DNA from: Anaerolineales bacterium | Lineage (GTDB): Bacteria > Chloroflexota > Anaerolineae > Anaerolineales > Villigracilaceae | Length of the DNA stretch: 37,358 bases | Assembly (NCBI GenBank): GCA_011389535.1 | Contig: JAABUE010000010.1 | Location: 1 to 37,358, forward strand | Direction of reading: 5' to 3' | Shown: piece after piece, positions 15,572-25,591 of the stretch | Position numbering within the stretch: position 1 is the stretch's first letter | Layout: each line of letters starts with the position of its first letter | Notes under the pieces: generated by a model | What the model saw: only the letters and a program-made list of their open reading frames with translations | Told to the model about the DNA's origin: nothing | The model's database searches: none | Translations under genes and position numbers: made by a program

Positions 15572-16897
15572 ATGGAACAACTTACTTCACAAGAAATTGT
15601 CGACCTGAGCCGAGAGTACACTTTCTTCTCCTGGTCGGTTCAGGGACAGGTGAATCCCATCCCGGTGGGAAAAGCGGAGGGAGTTTACTTCTGGGATACG
15701 GACGGGAAACGTTACTTAGACTTTTCATCCCAGTTGATGAACACAAATATCGGCCACCAGCATCCGAAGGTGGTCAAAGCTATTCAGGACCAGGCAGCGC
15801 AAGTTTGCTTTGTGCACCCTGGCAACACCACCGAGGTGCGCGCCCTGCTTGGTAAAAAACTGGCTGATGTAACCCCTGGCAATCTCAAGAAGACATTCTT
15901 TGCTCTGGGTGGTTCGGAAGCGAATGAGAATGCCATCAAATTGGCGCGGTTCTACACCGGGCGGCACAAGATCCTGGCGCGTTACCGCTCCTATCACGGC
16001 GCCACCCATGGCTCGATTGCCTTGACCGGGGATTATCGCCGGCTTGCAGTGGAGCCTGTCATGCCGGGCGGCGTGCACTTCCTGGACCCGTTCTGCTACC
16101 GTTGCCCGTTCGGGCAGCAACCCGACTCCTGCAGCCGCCAGTGCATTTCCCATCTGGAAGAAGTCATCCGCTATGAAGGACCAGATAAAATAGCGGCGAT
16201 CATCATGGAAGGTGTGGTCGGTTCGAATGGATTGATCGTCCCACCGGATGATTATTGGCCGCGCGTTCGCGAAATCTGCGACAAATACGGCATCCTGCTT
16301 ATTTCCGATGAAGTGATGAGCGGCTGGGGCCGCACCGGCGAGTGGTTTGCTGTGGACAACTGGAAGGTAGTGCCCGATATGATCACCACCGCCAAGGGCA
16401 TCACCAGTGGATATGCACCGTTGGGTGCCGTCATCGTGAGCGATAAGATCGCCGAGTTCTTCGATGACAAATATCTCTACGCCGGCCTGACCTACAACGG
16501 CCACGCCCTCTCCTGTGCGGCTGCGCTCGCCACGATTGAAGTTTACGAGGAAGATAAGCTGCTCGAAAACGCACGAATGCTTGGAAATTATCTTGGCGAG
16601 TGTTTGGAAGACATCAAAGCGCGGCACGTTTCGGTAGGGGATGTGCGTTATATCGGCCTGTTTTCTGCTCTCGAACTGGTAGAGAACCGTGAAAGCAAGG
16701 AAGTCATGCCCGCCAAAGTGATGGGAGAAGTGGGCAAGACTTTGCGTGAAAGCGGCCTGTTCACGTTTATCATGGCGAATAATTTGGGCAGCATGGTTTT
16801 TGTGGTGCCGCCGTTGTGTATCACCCGCGAGCAACTGGATGAAGGTTTAAGACTGATCGAGAAGGGATTGGAAGTGGCGGACGCCCAGGTTAAATAG
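15572..16897 (+). CDS. Class III omega-amino acid:pyruvate-type aminotransferase
   Basis: This 441-residue class III aminotransferase has the PLP lysine Lys275 in TTAKGITSGYAPLGAV, preceded by ISDEVMSGWGRTG. It resembles taurine:pyruvate and beta-alanine:pyruvate aminotransferases, including the region CYRCPFG with further Cys in DSCSRQC, which is common in that branch. Expected reaction: transfer of a terminal amino group to pyruvate, giving alanine and a semialdehyde. The semialdehyde could be malonate or methylmalonate semialdehyde, the substrate of the next gene's enzyme 42 bases downstream. Start 15572 follows GGAG; an upstream in-frame codon at 15530 would add 14 residues with no ribosome site. 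Confidence 0.86.
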   Translation: MEQLTSQEIVDLSREYTFFSWSVQGQVNPIPVGKAEGVYFWDTDGKRYLDFSSQLMNTNIGHQHPKVVKAIQDQAAQVCFVHPGNTTEVRALLGKKLADVTPGNLKKTFFALGGSEANENAIKLARFYTGRHKILARYRSYHGATHGSIALTGDYRRLAVEPVMPGGVHFLDPFCYRCPFGQQPDSCSRQCISHLEEVIRYEGPDKIAAIIMEGVVGSNGLIVPPDDYWPRVREICDKYGILLISDEVMSGWGRTGEWFAVDNWKVVPDMITTAKGITSGYAPLGAVIVSDKIAEFFDDKYLYAGLTYNGHALSCAAALATIEVYEEDKLLENARMLGNYLGECLEDIKARHVSVGDVRYIGLFSALELVENRESKEVMPAKVMGEVGKTLRESGLFTFIMANNLGSMVFVVPPLCITREQLDEGLRLIEKGLEVADAQVK

Positions 16898-16939
16898 TTG
16901 TTGCAGAGGCGGAGCTGCTTCGTCTCTGTGGAGGATTTC

Positions 16940-18409
16940 ATGGAACCAATATTGAACTACATCGATAACGAATGGATCGATCCCCAGGTAAATGATTATG
17001 CCGTGGTGATTAACCCGGCCACAGGTGAGGGTATCGCTAAAACACCCCTATGCGGTAAAGCAGAGGTGGATATGGCTGCCAAAGCGGCAGCTGATGCTTT
17101 CCCGGCCTGGCGCACAACCCCGGTGCAGGACCGGGTCCAGTATCTGTTCAAGCTGCGTGATCTGCTCAAAGCCCACATGGACGAGATCGGCCGTACGATC
17201 ACGAACGAATGCGGCAAAACGTTAGACGAGGCCAAAGCTGAAATGGTGCGCGCCATTGAAAACGTCGAGGTAGCCTGCGGGATGCCGATGATGATGAAGG
17301 GTGAAATTTCTGAAGACATCGCCCCCGGTATTGACGAGATCATGCTGCGCCAGCCGGTGGGTGTCTGCGCTACCATCGCTCCGTTCAATTTCCCCGGCAT
17401 GATCCCGTTTTGGTATCTCCCCTATGCCCTGGCCGCCGGCAATACGTACGTGATCAAACCCTCGGAAAAGGTTCCGATGACCATGCAGTTGATCTTTAAG
17501 CTGATCGAGCAGGTTGGCTTTCCGAAAGGTGTTGTCAACCTGGTCCATGGGTCGAAAGACGCGGTGGATGCCATCCTGGACCACCCGGTCATCCGGGCGA
17601 TCACATTCGTCGGCTCGACCAACACGGCAAAGTACATCTACCGGCGCGCGGCAGAGAATGGAAAACGTGTGCAGGCACAGGGCGGAGCCAAGAACCCGGT
17701 CATTATTTTGCCGGATGCCGACATGGAGATGGCAACCAAGATCATCGCCGACTCGGCATTCGGTTGCGCCGGTCAGCGCTGTCTGGCGGTCTCTATGGCA
17801 GTAACGGTAGCCGAAGCGCGAAATTCCTTCACCGAATTGATCTGTGATGCGGCTGCCAGTCGCGTGGTTGGATATGGTCTGGATCATGGTGTACAGATGG
17901 GACCGTTGATCAACCAGGCCAGCAAAGAGCGAGTCGAGCAATTGATCGGCCTGGGAGCCAACGAGGGCGCCTCCGCTCTGGTCGACGGGCGTGGTACAAC
18001 CATCAAAGGATACGAAGGCGGCTTGTTTGTCCGACCAACGGTCCTGGCTGACGTGCAGCCGGGCAGTGAGATCTGGAAGACGGAAATTTTCGGGCCGGTG
18101 CTGAGCATGATGCATGTCAATACGATTGACGAGGCGGTGACCCTGGCAAACAGTCACGCCTATGGGAACCAGGCCAGCCTGTTCACTTCGTCCGGTTCGG
18201 CGGCGCGCAAGTTCCGGTACGAAGTGGACGCGGGCAATATCGGTATTAATATCGGCGTAGCTGCGCCGATGGCCTTCTTCCCCTTCAGTGGCTGGAAAGA
18301 ATCATTCTTTGGCGATATGCACGGCCAGGGGATGGACGCGGTTGAGTTTTTCACCCAAAAGAAAGTTGTGATCGAACGCTGGCCGAAAGAGTGGTCGCGT
18401 AAATTCTAA
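16940..18409 (+). CDS. mmsA: Methylmalonate-semialdehyde dehydrogenase (CoA-acylating)
   Basis: The 489-residue aldehyde dehydrogenase converts malonate or methylmalonate semialdehyde to acetyl- or propionyl-CoA with NAD+ and CoA, losing CO2. The catalytic Cys281 lies in [11 protein letters not shown]. The C-terminal segment [18 protein letters not shown], followed by [10 protein letters not shown], is the pattern typical of MmsA/IolA rather than of other ALDH families. The family's usual length is about 490-500. It sits between two aminotransferase genes, so it probably takes the aldehyde made from beta-alanine or 3-aminoisobutyrate. The start at 16940 has GGAGGAT upstream; an in-frame TTG at 16898 directly after the preceding stop is unlikely. 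Confidence 0.93.
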   Translation: MEPILNYIDNEWIDPQVNDYAVVINPATGEGIAKTPLCGKAEVDMAAKAAADAFPAWRTTPVQDRVQYLFKLRDLLKAHMDEIGRTITNECGKTLDEAKAEMVRAIENVEVACGMPMMMKGEISEDIAPGIDEIMLRQPVGVCATIAPFNFPGMIPFWYLPYALAAGNTYVIKPSEKVPMTMQLIFKLIEQVGFPKGVVNLVHGSKDAVDAILDHPVIRAITFVGSTNTAKYIYRRAAENGKRVQAQGGAKNPVIILPDADMEMATKIIADSAFGCAGQRCLAVSMAVTVAEARNSFTELICDAAASRVVGYGLDHGVQMGPLINQASKERVEQLIGLGANEGASALVDGRGTTIKGYEGGLFVRPTVLADVQPGSEIWKTEIFGPVLSMMHVNTIDEAVTLANSHAYGNQASLFTSSGSAARKFRYEVDAGNIGINIGVAAPMAFFPFSGWKESFFGDMHGQGMDAVEFFTQKKVVIERWPKEWSRKF

Positions 18410-18418
18410 GCTTGAAAC

Positions 18419-18471
18419 GTAGTGACGATTTCAGTCGTCGATCATCAATAAACGATTGAAGTCGTCACTAC
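18419..18471. repeat. Imperfect 20-bp inverted repeat between mmsA and the putrescine aminotransferase gene
   Basis: The arm 18419-18438 pairs with 18452-18471, with two mismatches over 20 bases and a 13-base loop. The motif GTAGTGACGAYTTCARTCGT looks like a dispersed palindromic repeat rather than a terminator, as no T-run follows. It occupies most of the 86-base gap. Confidence 0.65.
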
Positions 18472-18495
18472 AAATTTATGAAAATTTGAGGCTTT

Positions 18496-19854
18496 ATGAC
18501 TCAAAACCTGGAGAATGCCCTGGCCTACTCGGAACGCTGGTTGGGGATCATCAAACAAAACGAAGTGAGCGAGGTGCTCGGCAAAGAGATCATCACTGAA
18601 TCCAAGCAAAACTTTGCCGAGCACTTTAACAAAGGCTGGCTGGAATATCGCAAGTCTGTGACCGAGGCCGGCGATTGGGCAGCGGTCGAGTGGACCGGAT
18701 CCGGCGCTGTGTTCAAGGATGTGCTCGGGCGTGAGTACCTGGACTGCCTGGGCGGTTACGGCATGCTGAACCACGGCTGGAGCCACCCGGATGTGGTCGC
18801 TGCGGTGCGCGCCCAACTTGGTCGCACACCCATGCCCAGCCAGGAATTGATCGATCCCCTGCGCGGCGTGCTGGCGCGCATGATGGCCGATATCACCCCC
18901 GGAGACCTGAAATACAGTTGGTTCGCAGCCAGCGGCACGGAGGCTATCGAGGCCTCCATTAAGATCGCCAAGCTCTACACTCAAAAACCGGCTTTTATCG
19001 TAGCAGTGAAGGCTTTTCACGGAAAAACAATGGGTTCGCTTTCGATGCTGGGTAAAGCGGACTATCGCCAGCCGATGGGCATGTTATACGGCGGGCCTGT
19101 TTACCATGTCCCGTTTGGGGATGCCGAGGCAGTCGAACGCCAGCTGGAAATATGTGACACGATCGGCGTTGGCGTAGCGGGCGTCCTTTTGGAACCCATT
19201 CAGGGCGAAGCGGGTGCGATCGTCCCGCCGGATACCTTCTGGCCTCGTGTCAGAGAGGCCACCCAGAAGTATGGCGCGCTTTTGATTGCGGACGAAGTGC
19301 AAACGGGTCTGGGCCGCACCGGAAAATTGTGGGGTGTTGAGCATTGGAATGTTGTCCCGGACATCATTGCGGTTGCCAAGTCACTGGGGGGCGGCGTGAT
19401 GCCGATCAGCGCGGTGACAACCACCGAAGAAATCTTCCAGCCGATGATGTATCCCAACCCCTTTATGCACACGACTACCACGGGTGGCGGCGCGCTGGCC
19501 TGCTCAGCAGCGATCGCCTCCATCAATGTCACGTTGCGCGACCGGTTATGGGAACAGGCTGCTGAAAAGGGAGAATACTTCATCTCAAAGCTGCGAGAAT
19601 TTGCAGAAGAATACCCCCAGGTTTATAACAAAGTAACCGGAAAAGGCCTCTTGATCGGGATGCACTTCCAAACCCCGCAGATAGGGTACAAGGTCGCAGC
19701 GGAATTATTCAAACGAGGCGTTTTGGTAGCAGGCACCTTGACCAATGCACAGACCATCCGCATCGAACCGCCGCTTATCATCGAATGCGCACAAATAGAT
19801 GAGGTATTAAATCGGCTGGATGATACGCTGGCGGAAGTCAGTAAAACACTTTAA
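18496..19854 (+). CDS. patA: Putrescine aminotransferase
   Basis: PatA transfers an amino group of putrescine (or cadaverine) to 2-oxoglutarate, giving 4-aminobutanal and glutamate. This 452-residue class III enzyme matches E. coli PatA (YgjG) from end to end as I recall it. Examples are the N-terminal FLEYRKSVT-like GWLEYRKSVTEAGDWAAVEW, the SQELIDPLR segment, the PLP lysine Lys295 in AVAKSLGGGVMP, and the C-terminal GVLVAGTLTNAQTIRIEPPL. This is the best substrate assignment in the cluster. It also explains the adjacent PotABCD importer of putrescine/spermidine. Confidence 0.9.
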   Translation: MTQNLENALAYSERWLGIIKQNEVSEVLGKEIITESKQNFAEHFNKGWLEYRKSVTEAGDWAAVEWTGSGAVFKDVLGREYLDCLGGYGMLNHGWSHPDVVAAVRAQLGRTPMPSQELIDPLRGVLARMMADITPGDLKYSWFAASGTEAIEASIKIAKLYTQKPAFIVAVKAFHGKTMGSLSMLGKADYRQPMGMLYGGPVYHVPFGDAEAVERQLEICDTIGVGVAGVLLEPIQGEAGAIVPPDTFWPRVREATQKYGALLIADEVQTGLGRTGKLWGVEHWNVVPDIIAVAKSLGGGVMPISAVTTTEEIFQPMMYPNPFMHTTTTGGGALACSAAIASINVTLRDRLWEQAAEKGEYFISKLREFAEEYPQVYNKVTGKGLLIGMHFQTPQIGYKVAAELFKRGVLVAGTLTNAQTIRIEPPLIIECAQIDEVLNRLDDTLAEVSKTL

Positions 19855-19895
19855 GAGCTGCCAGGTTCGCCAAGCCTGTCATCTCGAGGAGCAGC

Positions 19896-21239
19896 ATGGG
19901 TATGATATCGTTTGAGAACCAGTTCAAGACCCGCACGCCTGCATCTTTCTCTATGTTCGAGCGCGCCAGCCGGCACCTGCCGGGTGGCGTGGCGGGAAAC
20001 GGAAAATTCCTGGCCCCTTATCCGATCTATGTGAAGCAGGCGCAGGGCGGCGAATTCATCGACCTGGACGGCAACCATTACATCGATCTGCTGATGGGCG
20101 GCGGCGTACACATCCTCGGTCACTCATCCGAAGTGGTGATGAGCGCGGTCGAGGCTCAACTGCGCGTTGGCACGCACTACTATATGGCCGCGGAGGCCGA
20201 AGTGCTGCTGGCCGAGAAGGTCAGCCAGTTGATGCCGCATATCGAAATGGTGCGCTTCGTCAATACCGGCTCAGAGGCTACCCAAATGGCCCTGCGCGCT
20301 GCACGCGCTTATAGCAAGCGTGACCGTATCGCCAAGTTCGAGGGGAATTTCCACGGCCAGCATGAGGCGGTCTTGATCAGTACCCTTGGCGCGGAAGGGC
20401 CGGAGGGGGAACCGGTCTCCCGTATCGACAGCGCCGGCGTTCCCCGCCTCACCCGGGACAATGTGCTTGTGTTGCCATACAACGACGCTGAACGCACCGT
20501 GGAGTTGATCTCCAGCCACGCTGACGAACTGGGCGCTGTGATCCTGGAGCCTGTCTCTGCTTTTGGCCTGGGCGTGGTGGCAGCGCAGCCCGAGTTCCTG
20601 AAGGCCGTCCGCGAGGTGACCGCTAAATTTGAGATCCCGCTTATCTTCGACGAAGTAGTGACCAACTTCCGATTGGCGCTGGGCGGCGCGAGCGAATACT
20701 TCGGCGTCACGCCCGACCTGGTCTGCCTGGGCAAGATCATCGGCGGCGGGTTCGCCATCGGCGGCTATGGCGGCAAGCGCGAGATTATGGATAAGGTTGT
20801 CACACCCAAAACGGGTCTGTGGAACCTGAGCGAGCAGATCTTCCAGTCGGGATGTTTCTCGGGTAACCCTATTTCGATGGTGGCCGGGCTGGCAGTGCTC
20901 AACGAGTTGGAAAAAGGCCAGGTCTATCCGCCCATCAACGGCATCGCCGAGAAGCTGCAGTCAGGCATTACGGAGATCGGTCAGCGGTTGGGCTTCCTGA
21001 TTTTGGTCAACCGCGCCGCTTCATTTTTCCAGGTGCATTTTGGCGTGGAGAAGATCACCAATAAGCGTGAACAGTTGAAAGCTGATAAGAAGACTGCTGA
21101 CCTGTTCCATTACGGTTTGCGCGCCAATGGCATCATGGCCAGCACGCATCCGCTATTCATTTCATCAGCACACACAGAACAGCACGTGGACACGATCTTG
21201 GACGTTTCGGAACGTGTGCTGAGGGAAATGAAGGCATAA
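19896..21239 (+). CDS. Class III aminotransferase, glutamate-1-semialdehyde aminomutase-like (2)
   Basis: This 447-residue PLP enzyme shares the overall plan of the gene at 14183 but is a distant paralogue. It has GSEATQMALRAARAYSKRD in the phosphate-binding region, IFDEVVTNFRLALGG, and the Schiff-base lysine Lys280 in CLGKIIGGGFAIGG. The N-terminus FERASRHLPGGVAGN is typical of the glutamate-1-semialdehyde aminomutase/beta-amino acid aminotransferase branch. It lies directly upstream of potA by 21 bases and probably belongs to the same transcript. A beta- or omega-amino acid substrate is inferred from context only. GAGGAG lies just before ATG 19896. Confidence 0.84.
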   Translation: MGMISFENQFKTRTPASFSMFERASRHLPGGVAGNGKFLAPYPIYVKQAQGGEFIDLDGNHYIDLLMGGGVHILGHSSEVVMSAVEAQLRVGTHYYMAAEAEVLLAEKVSQLMPHIEMVRFVNTGSEATQMALRAARAYSKRDRIAKFEGNFHGQHEAVLISTLGAEGPEGEPVSRIDSAGVPRLTRDNVLVLPYNDAERTVELISSHADELGAVILEPVSAFGLGVVAAQPEFLKAVREVTAKFEIPLIFDEVVTNFRLALGGASEYFGVTPDLVCLGKIIGGGFAIGGYGGKREIMDKVVTPKTGLWNLSEQIFQSGCFSGNPISMVAGLAVLNELEKGQVYPPINGIAEKLQSGITEIGQRLGFLILVNRAASFFQVHFGVEKITNKREQLKADKKTADLFHYGLRANGIMASTHPLFISSAHTEQHVDTILDVSERVLREMKA

Positions 21240-21260
21240 TAACCTTACATTGGAGATGGC

Positions 21261-22370
21261 ATGAGCGAGTTTGCTGTTGAACTTCAGGATGTTGTCAAAC
21301 GGTTTCCTACACCCGAAGGCGGGGAAGTATTAGCTGTCGATCACGTCACCATGCAGATCAAAAACGGTGAATTCTTCTCGATGTTGGGATCTTCCGGATG
21401 CGGCAAGACAACCTCCCTGCGCATGGTGGCAGGCTTCGAATGGCCGACGAGCGGGGAAGTCTATATCGAGGGAATAGCCCAGGGACATACACCGCCGTTC
21501 AAGCGCCCTGTCAATACAGTTTTCCAGAGTTACGCTTTATTCCAGCATATGACCGTATTCCAGAATGTGGCTTTTGGCCTGGAGATGGACGGCGCTGGCA
21601 AAGACGAGATCAAAAAGCGCGTTGCGCGTGCGCTGGAGATGGTGCAATTGACCGGCATGGATAGGCGCTATCCCAGGCAGCTATCCGGCGGCCAGCAGCA
21701 GCGCGTGGCGCTGGCGCGCGCGATCGTAAAGACGCCCGATGTGCTGCTGCTCGACGAGCCTCTCGGCGCGCTCGACTTGAAATTGCGCAAGGAAATGCAG
21801 CTGGAGCTCAAAGCCTTGCAGCAAAAGCTGGGTATCACCTTCGTTTACGTGACGCATGACCAGGAAGAAGCATTAACTATGTCTGACCGCATCGCGGTCA
21901 TGAGCCAGGGCAAAGTCTTGCAGATGGGTTCGCCGGTCGAAATCTATGAGCGCCCCAACTGCAAGTTTGTGGCCGATTTCATCGGCACGTCCAATTTCCT
22001 GGAGGGAACGGTCAAATCCCTGGAAAAGGGAATGGCAAATGTCTTTATCCCCGCTTTCAATACAGAAATTAAAGGGATCGTTTCGGGGGAGGTTTCTGTT
22101 GGTGAAACGGTGGCAGTTTCCGTTCGTCCGGAGAAGATCCGCCTGGCGGATAAAGCGGTGCTCAACCAGAATTGCTTTGAGGGCACGATCGATCTCGTCA
22201 CATACATCGGATCCGATACACACTTATATGTAGGACTCAACGGGATGAAGTTGAAAGTCTGGGAACAGAACAAAATCTCCAGTCTTGATCCAACCGCGTA
22301 CTACACGGTTGGTCAAAAGGTCTGGTTGGCACTATTCCCCGAAAACACGCTCGTGATGGCAAGCGAGTAG
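21261..22370 (+). CDS. potA: Polyamine ABC transporter ATP-binding protein
   Basis: This 369-residue ABC ATPase of the spermidine/putrescine type powers uptake from the inner face of the membrane. The motifs are in place: Walker [10 protein letters not shown] (43-51), Q-loop [11 protein letters not shown], signature LSGGQQQR (141-148), Walker B VLLLDEP (161-167) and the H-loop [19 protein letters not shown]-like regulatory domain fills the C-terminal 130 residues. It is followed after seven bases by potB. Confidence 0.92.
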   Translation: MSEFAVELQDVVKRFPTPEGGEVLAVDHVTMQIKNGEFFSMLGSSGCGKTTSLRMVAGFEWPTSGEVYIEGIAQGHTPPFKRPVNTVFQSYALFQHMTVFQNVAFGLEMDGAGKDEIKKRVARALEMVQLTGMDRRYPRQLSGGQQQRVALARAIVKTPDVLLLDEPLGALDLKLRKEMQLELKALQQKLGITFVYVTHDQEEALTMSDRIAVMSQGKVLQMGSPVEIYERPNCKFVADFIGTSNFLEGTVKSLEKGMANVFIPAFNTEIKGIVSGEVSVGETVAVSVRPEKIRLADKAVLNQNCFEGTIDLVTYIGSDTHLYVGLNGMKLKVWEQNKISSLDPTAYYTVGQKVWLALFPENTLVMASE

Positions 22371-22377
22371 GTGTAAC

Positions 22378-23301
22378 ATGCTGAAACGTCTGCGCGAAAA
22401 CAAGTCTTCACAAGGGACCCTGCTGATCACACCGACGCTGATATTCATGGTCGGGCTGCTCATCATTCCGTTACTCCTGACCCTGATCATCAGCTTCGGC
22501 AGACGCTCGGCGGATGGGAATGTAATCTACACTTTCGGACTGCACAACTATATCCGCATCCTCGGCATTAGCACGGCGTGCGAGGGCGGGCAGTCGCTTT
22601 GCTTCGACCCGCTTTACGCGAATATCCTGCGGCGATCCCTGGCGCTGGCATTCAATTCAACGGTTCTGGTCATCCTGCTGGCATACCCGCTGGCGTATTT
22701 CATCGCCCGCGCCCATCCAAAGCGTCGCAACACCTTCCTGTTCATGGTGCTCGTGCCGCTGTGGACGAACTTCGTTATCCGTGTGTACGCCTGGATGATG
22801 TTGCTGCGCACGCAGGGGGTGATCAACAGTGTGTTGGGCTGGCTGGCGGGGTTGGTCGGCATTCCGTTCGCGCCGTTCGAGATGTTATATACGCCCGGCG
22901 CGGTGCTGGTGGGAATGGTGTATGAGTTTCTGCCTTTCATGATCCTGCCGATTTTTACCTCGCTGGAAAAGATCGATAACTCACTTTATGAAGCGGCGGC
23001 AGACCTGGGGGCGAACCCGATCCGGACCTTCCTGCGGGTGACGCTGCCGCTCTCGATGCCGGGCGTGGTCGCAGGGACGATCCTGGTCTTCATCCCGGTC
23101 ATGGGGACATTCATCGTCTCGGACTTGCTCGGCGGGAGGCAGGTGATCCTGATTGGGAACTTGATCCAGCGCCAGTTCCTCGACGCACGCGACCCGACTT
23201 TTGGCAGCGCCGCTTCGCTTATTTTAATGGCCATGACCTTGATCGTGACGTTCTTCTATACGCGCAAGTTTGGATTCGGCGAGGAGATCGTGGCGGCATG
23301 A
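22378..23301 (+). CDS. potB: Polyamine ABC transporter permease PotB
   Basis: The 307-residue membrane protein has six predicted helices and the EAA loop of binding-protein-dependent permeases ([20 protein letters not shown], followed by LSMPG), which contacts the ATPase. Its order between potA and potC matches the potABCD operon. The periplasm-facing loop after the first helix has a short Cys-containing insert (CEGGQSLC), paralleled in potC (CGPFHWFC). This may be a feature of this branch. Confidence 0.92.
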   Translation: MLKRLRENKSSQGTLLITPTLIFMVGLLIIPLLLTLIISFGRRSADGNVIYTFGLHNYIRILGISTACEGGQSLCFDPLYANILRRSLALAFNSTVLVILLAYPLAYFIARAHPKRRNTFLFMVLVPLWTNFVIRVYAWMMLLRTQGVINSVLGWLAGLVGIPFAPFEMLYTPGAVLVGMVYEFLPFMILPIFTSLEKIDNSLYEAAADLGANPIRTFLRVTLPLSMPGVVAGTILVFIPVMGTFIVSDLLGGRQVILIGNLIQRQFLDARDPTFGSAASLILMAMTLIVTFFYTRKFGFGEEIVAA

Positions 23302-23341
23302 CCCCGCATTTTCCTATCACCTACAATGAAAAATGCGGGGT
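23301..23341 (+). repeat. Intercistronic hairpin between potB and potC
   Basis: A perfect 12-bp stem (23301-23312 with 23330-23341) has a 17-base loop and begins at the last base of the potB stop. It is not followed by a T-run, so it is more likely an mRNA-stability or translation element than a terminator. Confidence 0.6.
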
Positions 23342-23386
23342 GATCCCGCACATTTCATTATTATTCTTCAGAACGGGGTGTGCGGG

Positions 23387-24268
23387 ATGAACCCATACAA
23401 GCGTTCTCCTTTCATCAAAGTAGCGACGGTGCTGGTGTATTTCTTCCTGTATGCGCCTATCATCGGGTTGATCGTGTTTGCCTTTAACTCATCACGAACC
23501 AATGTTTTCTTCGGCGGTTTTATCACCCAGTGGGGCCCGTTACAAATGGAAGGCAGCACTGTGGTGCAAAGCCCGTGCGGACCGTTCCACTGGTTCTGTG
23601 ATCTGACCCAGAACCGGGAAGTGATGAGCGCTACAAAGAATACGCTGACGATTGCATTAATCTCAACCATCAGCGCCACCGTGATCGGGACGATGGCTGC
23701 ATTGGCCCTACAGCGCTACAACTTTAAATTGAAAGGTTTCTCGCAGCTTTCTCTTTATATCCCGATCGTTATCCCTGAGATTGTGATGGGTATTGGAATT
23801 CTGGTACTCTTCAGCCAGGCGTTTAATTTTCTCAATTCCTCTTTGGGCTTGTTGGGAGATTCTCGTCTAACATTGGGCTTGCCTACGGTGATCGTTTCGC
23901 ACATCGCTTTCAGCATCCCCTTTGTAACGCTGGTGGTGCAGGCGCGTTTGCAGGGCTTTGACAAATCCTTTGAGGAAGCAGCCATGGATCTGGGCGCGAA
24001 CGAACTGGTCACGTTCTGGCGTGTAACCTTTCCAATGATCCTGCCAGGCGTGCTCTCGGGCGCGCTGCTGGCTTTCACACTCTCGCTGGATGATTTCGTC
24101 ATTACGTTCTTTACCACCGGCCCCGGCGCTACGACCCTGCCAATCTATGTATATGGCCTGTTGAGACGAATCATCACGCCGCAGGTGAATGCATTATCTA
24201 CGGTGTGGGTGTTGGTTGTGGTTGCGATCGTGTTCCTGTTGCAACGCATCCAGAGCCGGGAGACTTAA
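23387..24268 (+). CDS. potC: Polyamine ABC transporter permease PotC
   Basis: This 293-residue permease has about six helices and the EAA loop EEAAMDLGANELVTFWRVTF, followed by PMILPG. It pairs with PotB to form the translocation channel. The start at 23387 gives the usual short basic N-terminus MNPYKRSPFIKVA. An earlier in-frame start at 23333 would fall inside the hairpin and adds residues without homology. The ribosome site is weak (GCGGG), so translation may be coupled to potB. Confidence 0.9.
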   Translation: MNPYKRSPFIKVATVLVYFFLYAPIIGLIVFAFNSSRTNVFFGGFITQWGPLQMEGSTVVQSPCGPFHWFCDLTQNREVMSATKNTLTIALISTISATVIGTMAALALQRYNFKLKGFSQLSLYIPIVIPEIVMGIGILVLFSQAFNFLNSSLGLLGDSRLTLGLPTVIVSHIAFSIPFVTLVVQARLQGFDKSFEEAAMDLGANELVTFWRVTFPMILPGVLSGALLAFTLSLDDFVITFFTTGPGATTLPIYVYGLLRRIITPQVNALSTVWVLVVVAIVFLLQRIQSRET

Positions 24269-24338
24269 GTTTGTGTAAGTCGCCGGGCAGGTGGTCTGTC
24301 CGGTGTGCCAAATCATTTTTCCTAAAGGAGGAAGAAAG

Positions 24339-25481
24339 ATGAAAAACAATCTATGGAAGGTGCTGGCAGTTTTTGTGCTGGCAAGCATTCTGCTGGTGGC
24401 CTGTGGAGGCGGGGCAGCTGGCGGCGATGAGGGCGGTGAGAAGGTCACCGCTTCCGGTTTTGTTTGTCCGGAACCAGAAACCCAGATAGAGGTCACATCA
24501 CAAGAGTTGAACTTGTTCGTCTGGACTGAGTACATTCCTACGGAATGGAAGGAATGCTTTGAGTTGGTTTACGGTGTTTCGATCAACCACGACGAGTATT
24601 CCAGCAACGAAGAAATGTACGCCAAACTGTCCGCCGGTGGTTCGACCTACGATCTGACCCTGCCGACCGATTACATCATCGGTCTCATGATCCGCCAGGG
24701 CATGTTGGAAGAGCTTGATCATTCGAAGCTGCCGATGGCAAACTACGATCCAAATTATCTTGACCTGTCATTCGATCCAGGTAATGTGTACACGGTTCCA
24801 TATATGGCTGGAAACGATGCCATCATCTACAACTCCGAAACGGTCTCCGATCCGCCGGAATCCTTTGCTGACCTGTGGAATCCAGAATATGCTGGCCGCA
24901 TGGTCATGCTTGACGATTCTCGTGTCATCATCGGCATGGCTTTGTTGACCCTGGGTTACGATGTCAACACGACCGATCCTGCCCAGCTGGAAGAAGCCAA
25001 GAACAAGCTGGCCGAGTTGGTGCCCGGTGTCAAGCTATTCGATAGCGATAGCCCCAAGACGGCCCTCATTGCGGGCGATGTGGATCTTGGGGTAACCTGG
25101 ACAGGGGAGGCTTTCACAGCCCAGCAGGAAAATCCGGCCTTCCAATACATATATCCCACAGAAGGCGCATTCCTGTGGCAGGATAACTGGGTCATACCGA
25201 CCGGTGCTCCTCATCCGGATGCTGCCTATGCCTGGATCAGTTATACGTCACAGGGCAGTCTGTTCTGGTTGATGCTGCGTGATTTCCCGTACATCGTTCC
25301 TAACAAGGCCGCGTTAGATTATGCCCAGGCGAATGAAACAGAGCTATACGATGCCTATATGAATTCGCCAATCACCAACGTTCCGGAGGAAGCGATTGCA
25401 GCTGGCCATGCCATCGAGGATGTGGGAGACGCCACCCCGCTCTATGACCAAATCTGGACGGAGATTAAGGGCAGCGAGTAA
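24339..25481 (+). CDS. potD: Spermidine/putrescine-binding lipoprotein PotD
   Basis: This 380-residue extracellular binding protein of the importer has a signal peptide with the lipobox ILLVACG (Cys22), so it is anchored to the membrane, as in monoderm-like cells. The mature domain shows the polyamine-binding family pattern: FVWTEYIPTE near the start, YDLTLPTDYI, WTGEAF, and DNWVIPTGAPHPDAAY. A strong ribosome site, AAAGGAGGAA, lies just before ATG 24339. An in-frame codon at 24291 is not needed. Putrescine preference is inferred from the patA neighbour; the residues seen do not by themselves decide between spermidine and putrescine. Confidence 0.93.
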   Translation: MKNNLWKVLAVFVLASILLVACGGGAAGGDEGGEKVTASGFVCPEPETQIEVTSQELNLFVWTEYIPTEWKECFELVYGVSINHDEYSSNEEMYAKLSAGGSTYDLTLPTDYIIGLMIRQGMLEELDHSKLPMANYDPNYLDLSFDPGNVYTVPYMAGNDAIIYNSETVSDPPESFADLWNPEYAGRMVMLDDSRVIIGMALLTLGYDVNTTDPAQLEEAKNKLAELVPGVKLFDSDSPKTALIAGDVDLGVTWTGEAFTAQQENPAFQYIYPTEGAFLWQDNWVIPTGAPHPDAAYAWISYTSQGSLFWLMLRDFPYIVPNKAALDYAQANETELYDAYMNSPITNVPEEAIAAGHAIEDVGDATPLYDQIWTEIKGSE

Positions 25482-25512
25482 CTACAGTCAAACGAATTGT
25501 TCCCGTCAGGTT

Positions 25513-25546
25513 AAACCTCCTGTGCATGTGCACAGGAGGTTTTGAT
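25513..25546 (+). terminator. Terminator after potD
   Basis: A perfect 14-bp stem (25513-25526 with 25529-25542) has a tight TG loop and ends in TTTT. It lies 31 bases after the potD stop and closes the aminotransferase-pot transcript. Confidence 0.88.
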
Positions 25547-25591
25547 TTAGCAGAATATAGGCGTTATTAATGCAAAATCGGTATAAAAAGT

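Noticed and set aside
15725..16834. Long open frame on the minus strand opposite the omega-amino acid aminotransferase gene
   Set aside because: It has no recognisable domain and lies wholly opposite a clear class III aminotransferase; GC-rich codon bias explains the open frame.
17222..18157. Minus-strand open frame opposite mmsA
   Set aside because: Same reason: the MMSDH motifs are on the plus strand and the minus frame shows no domain.
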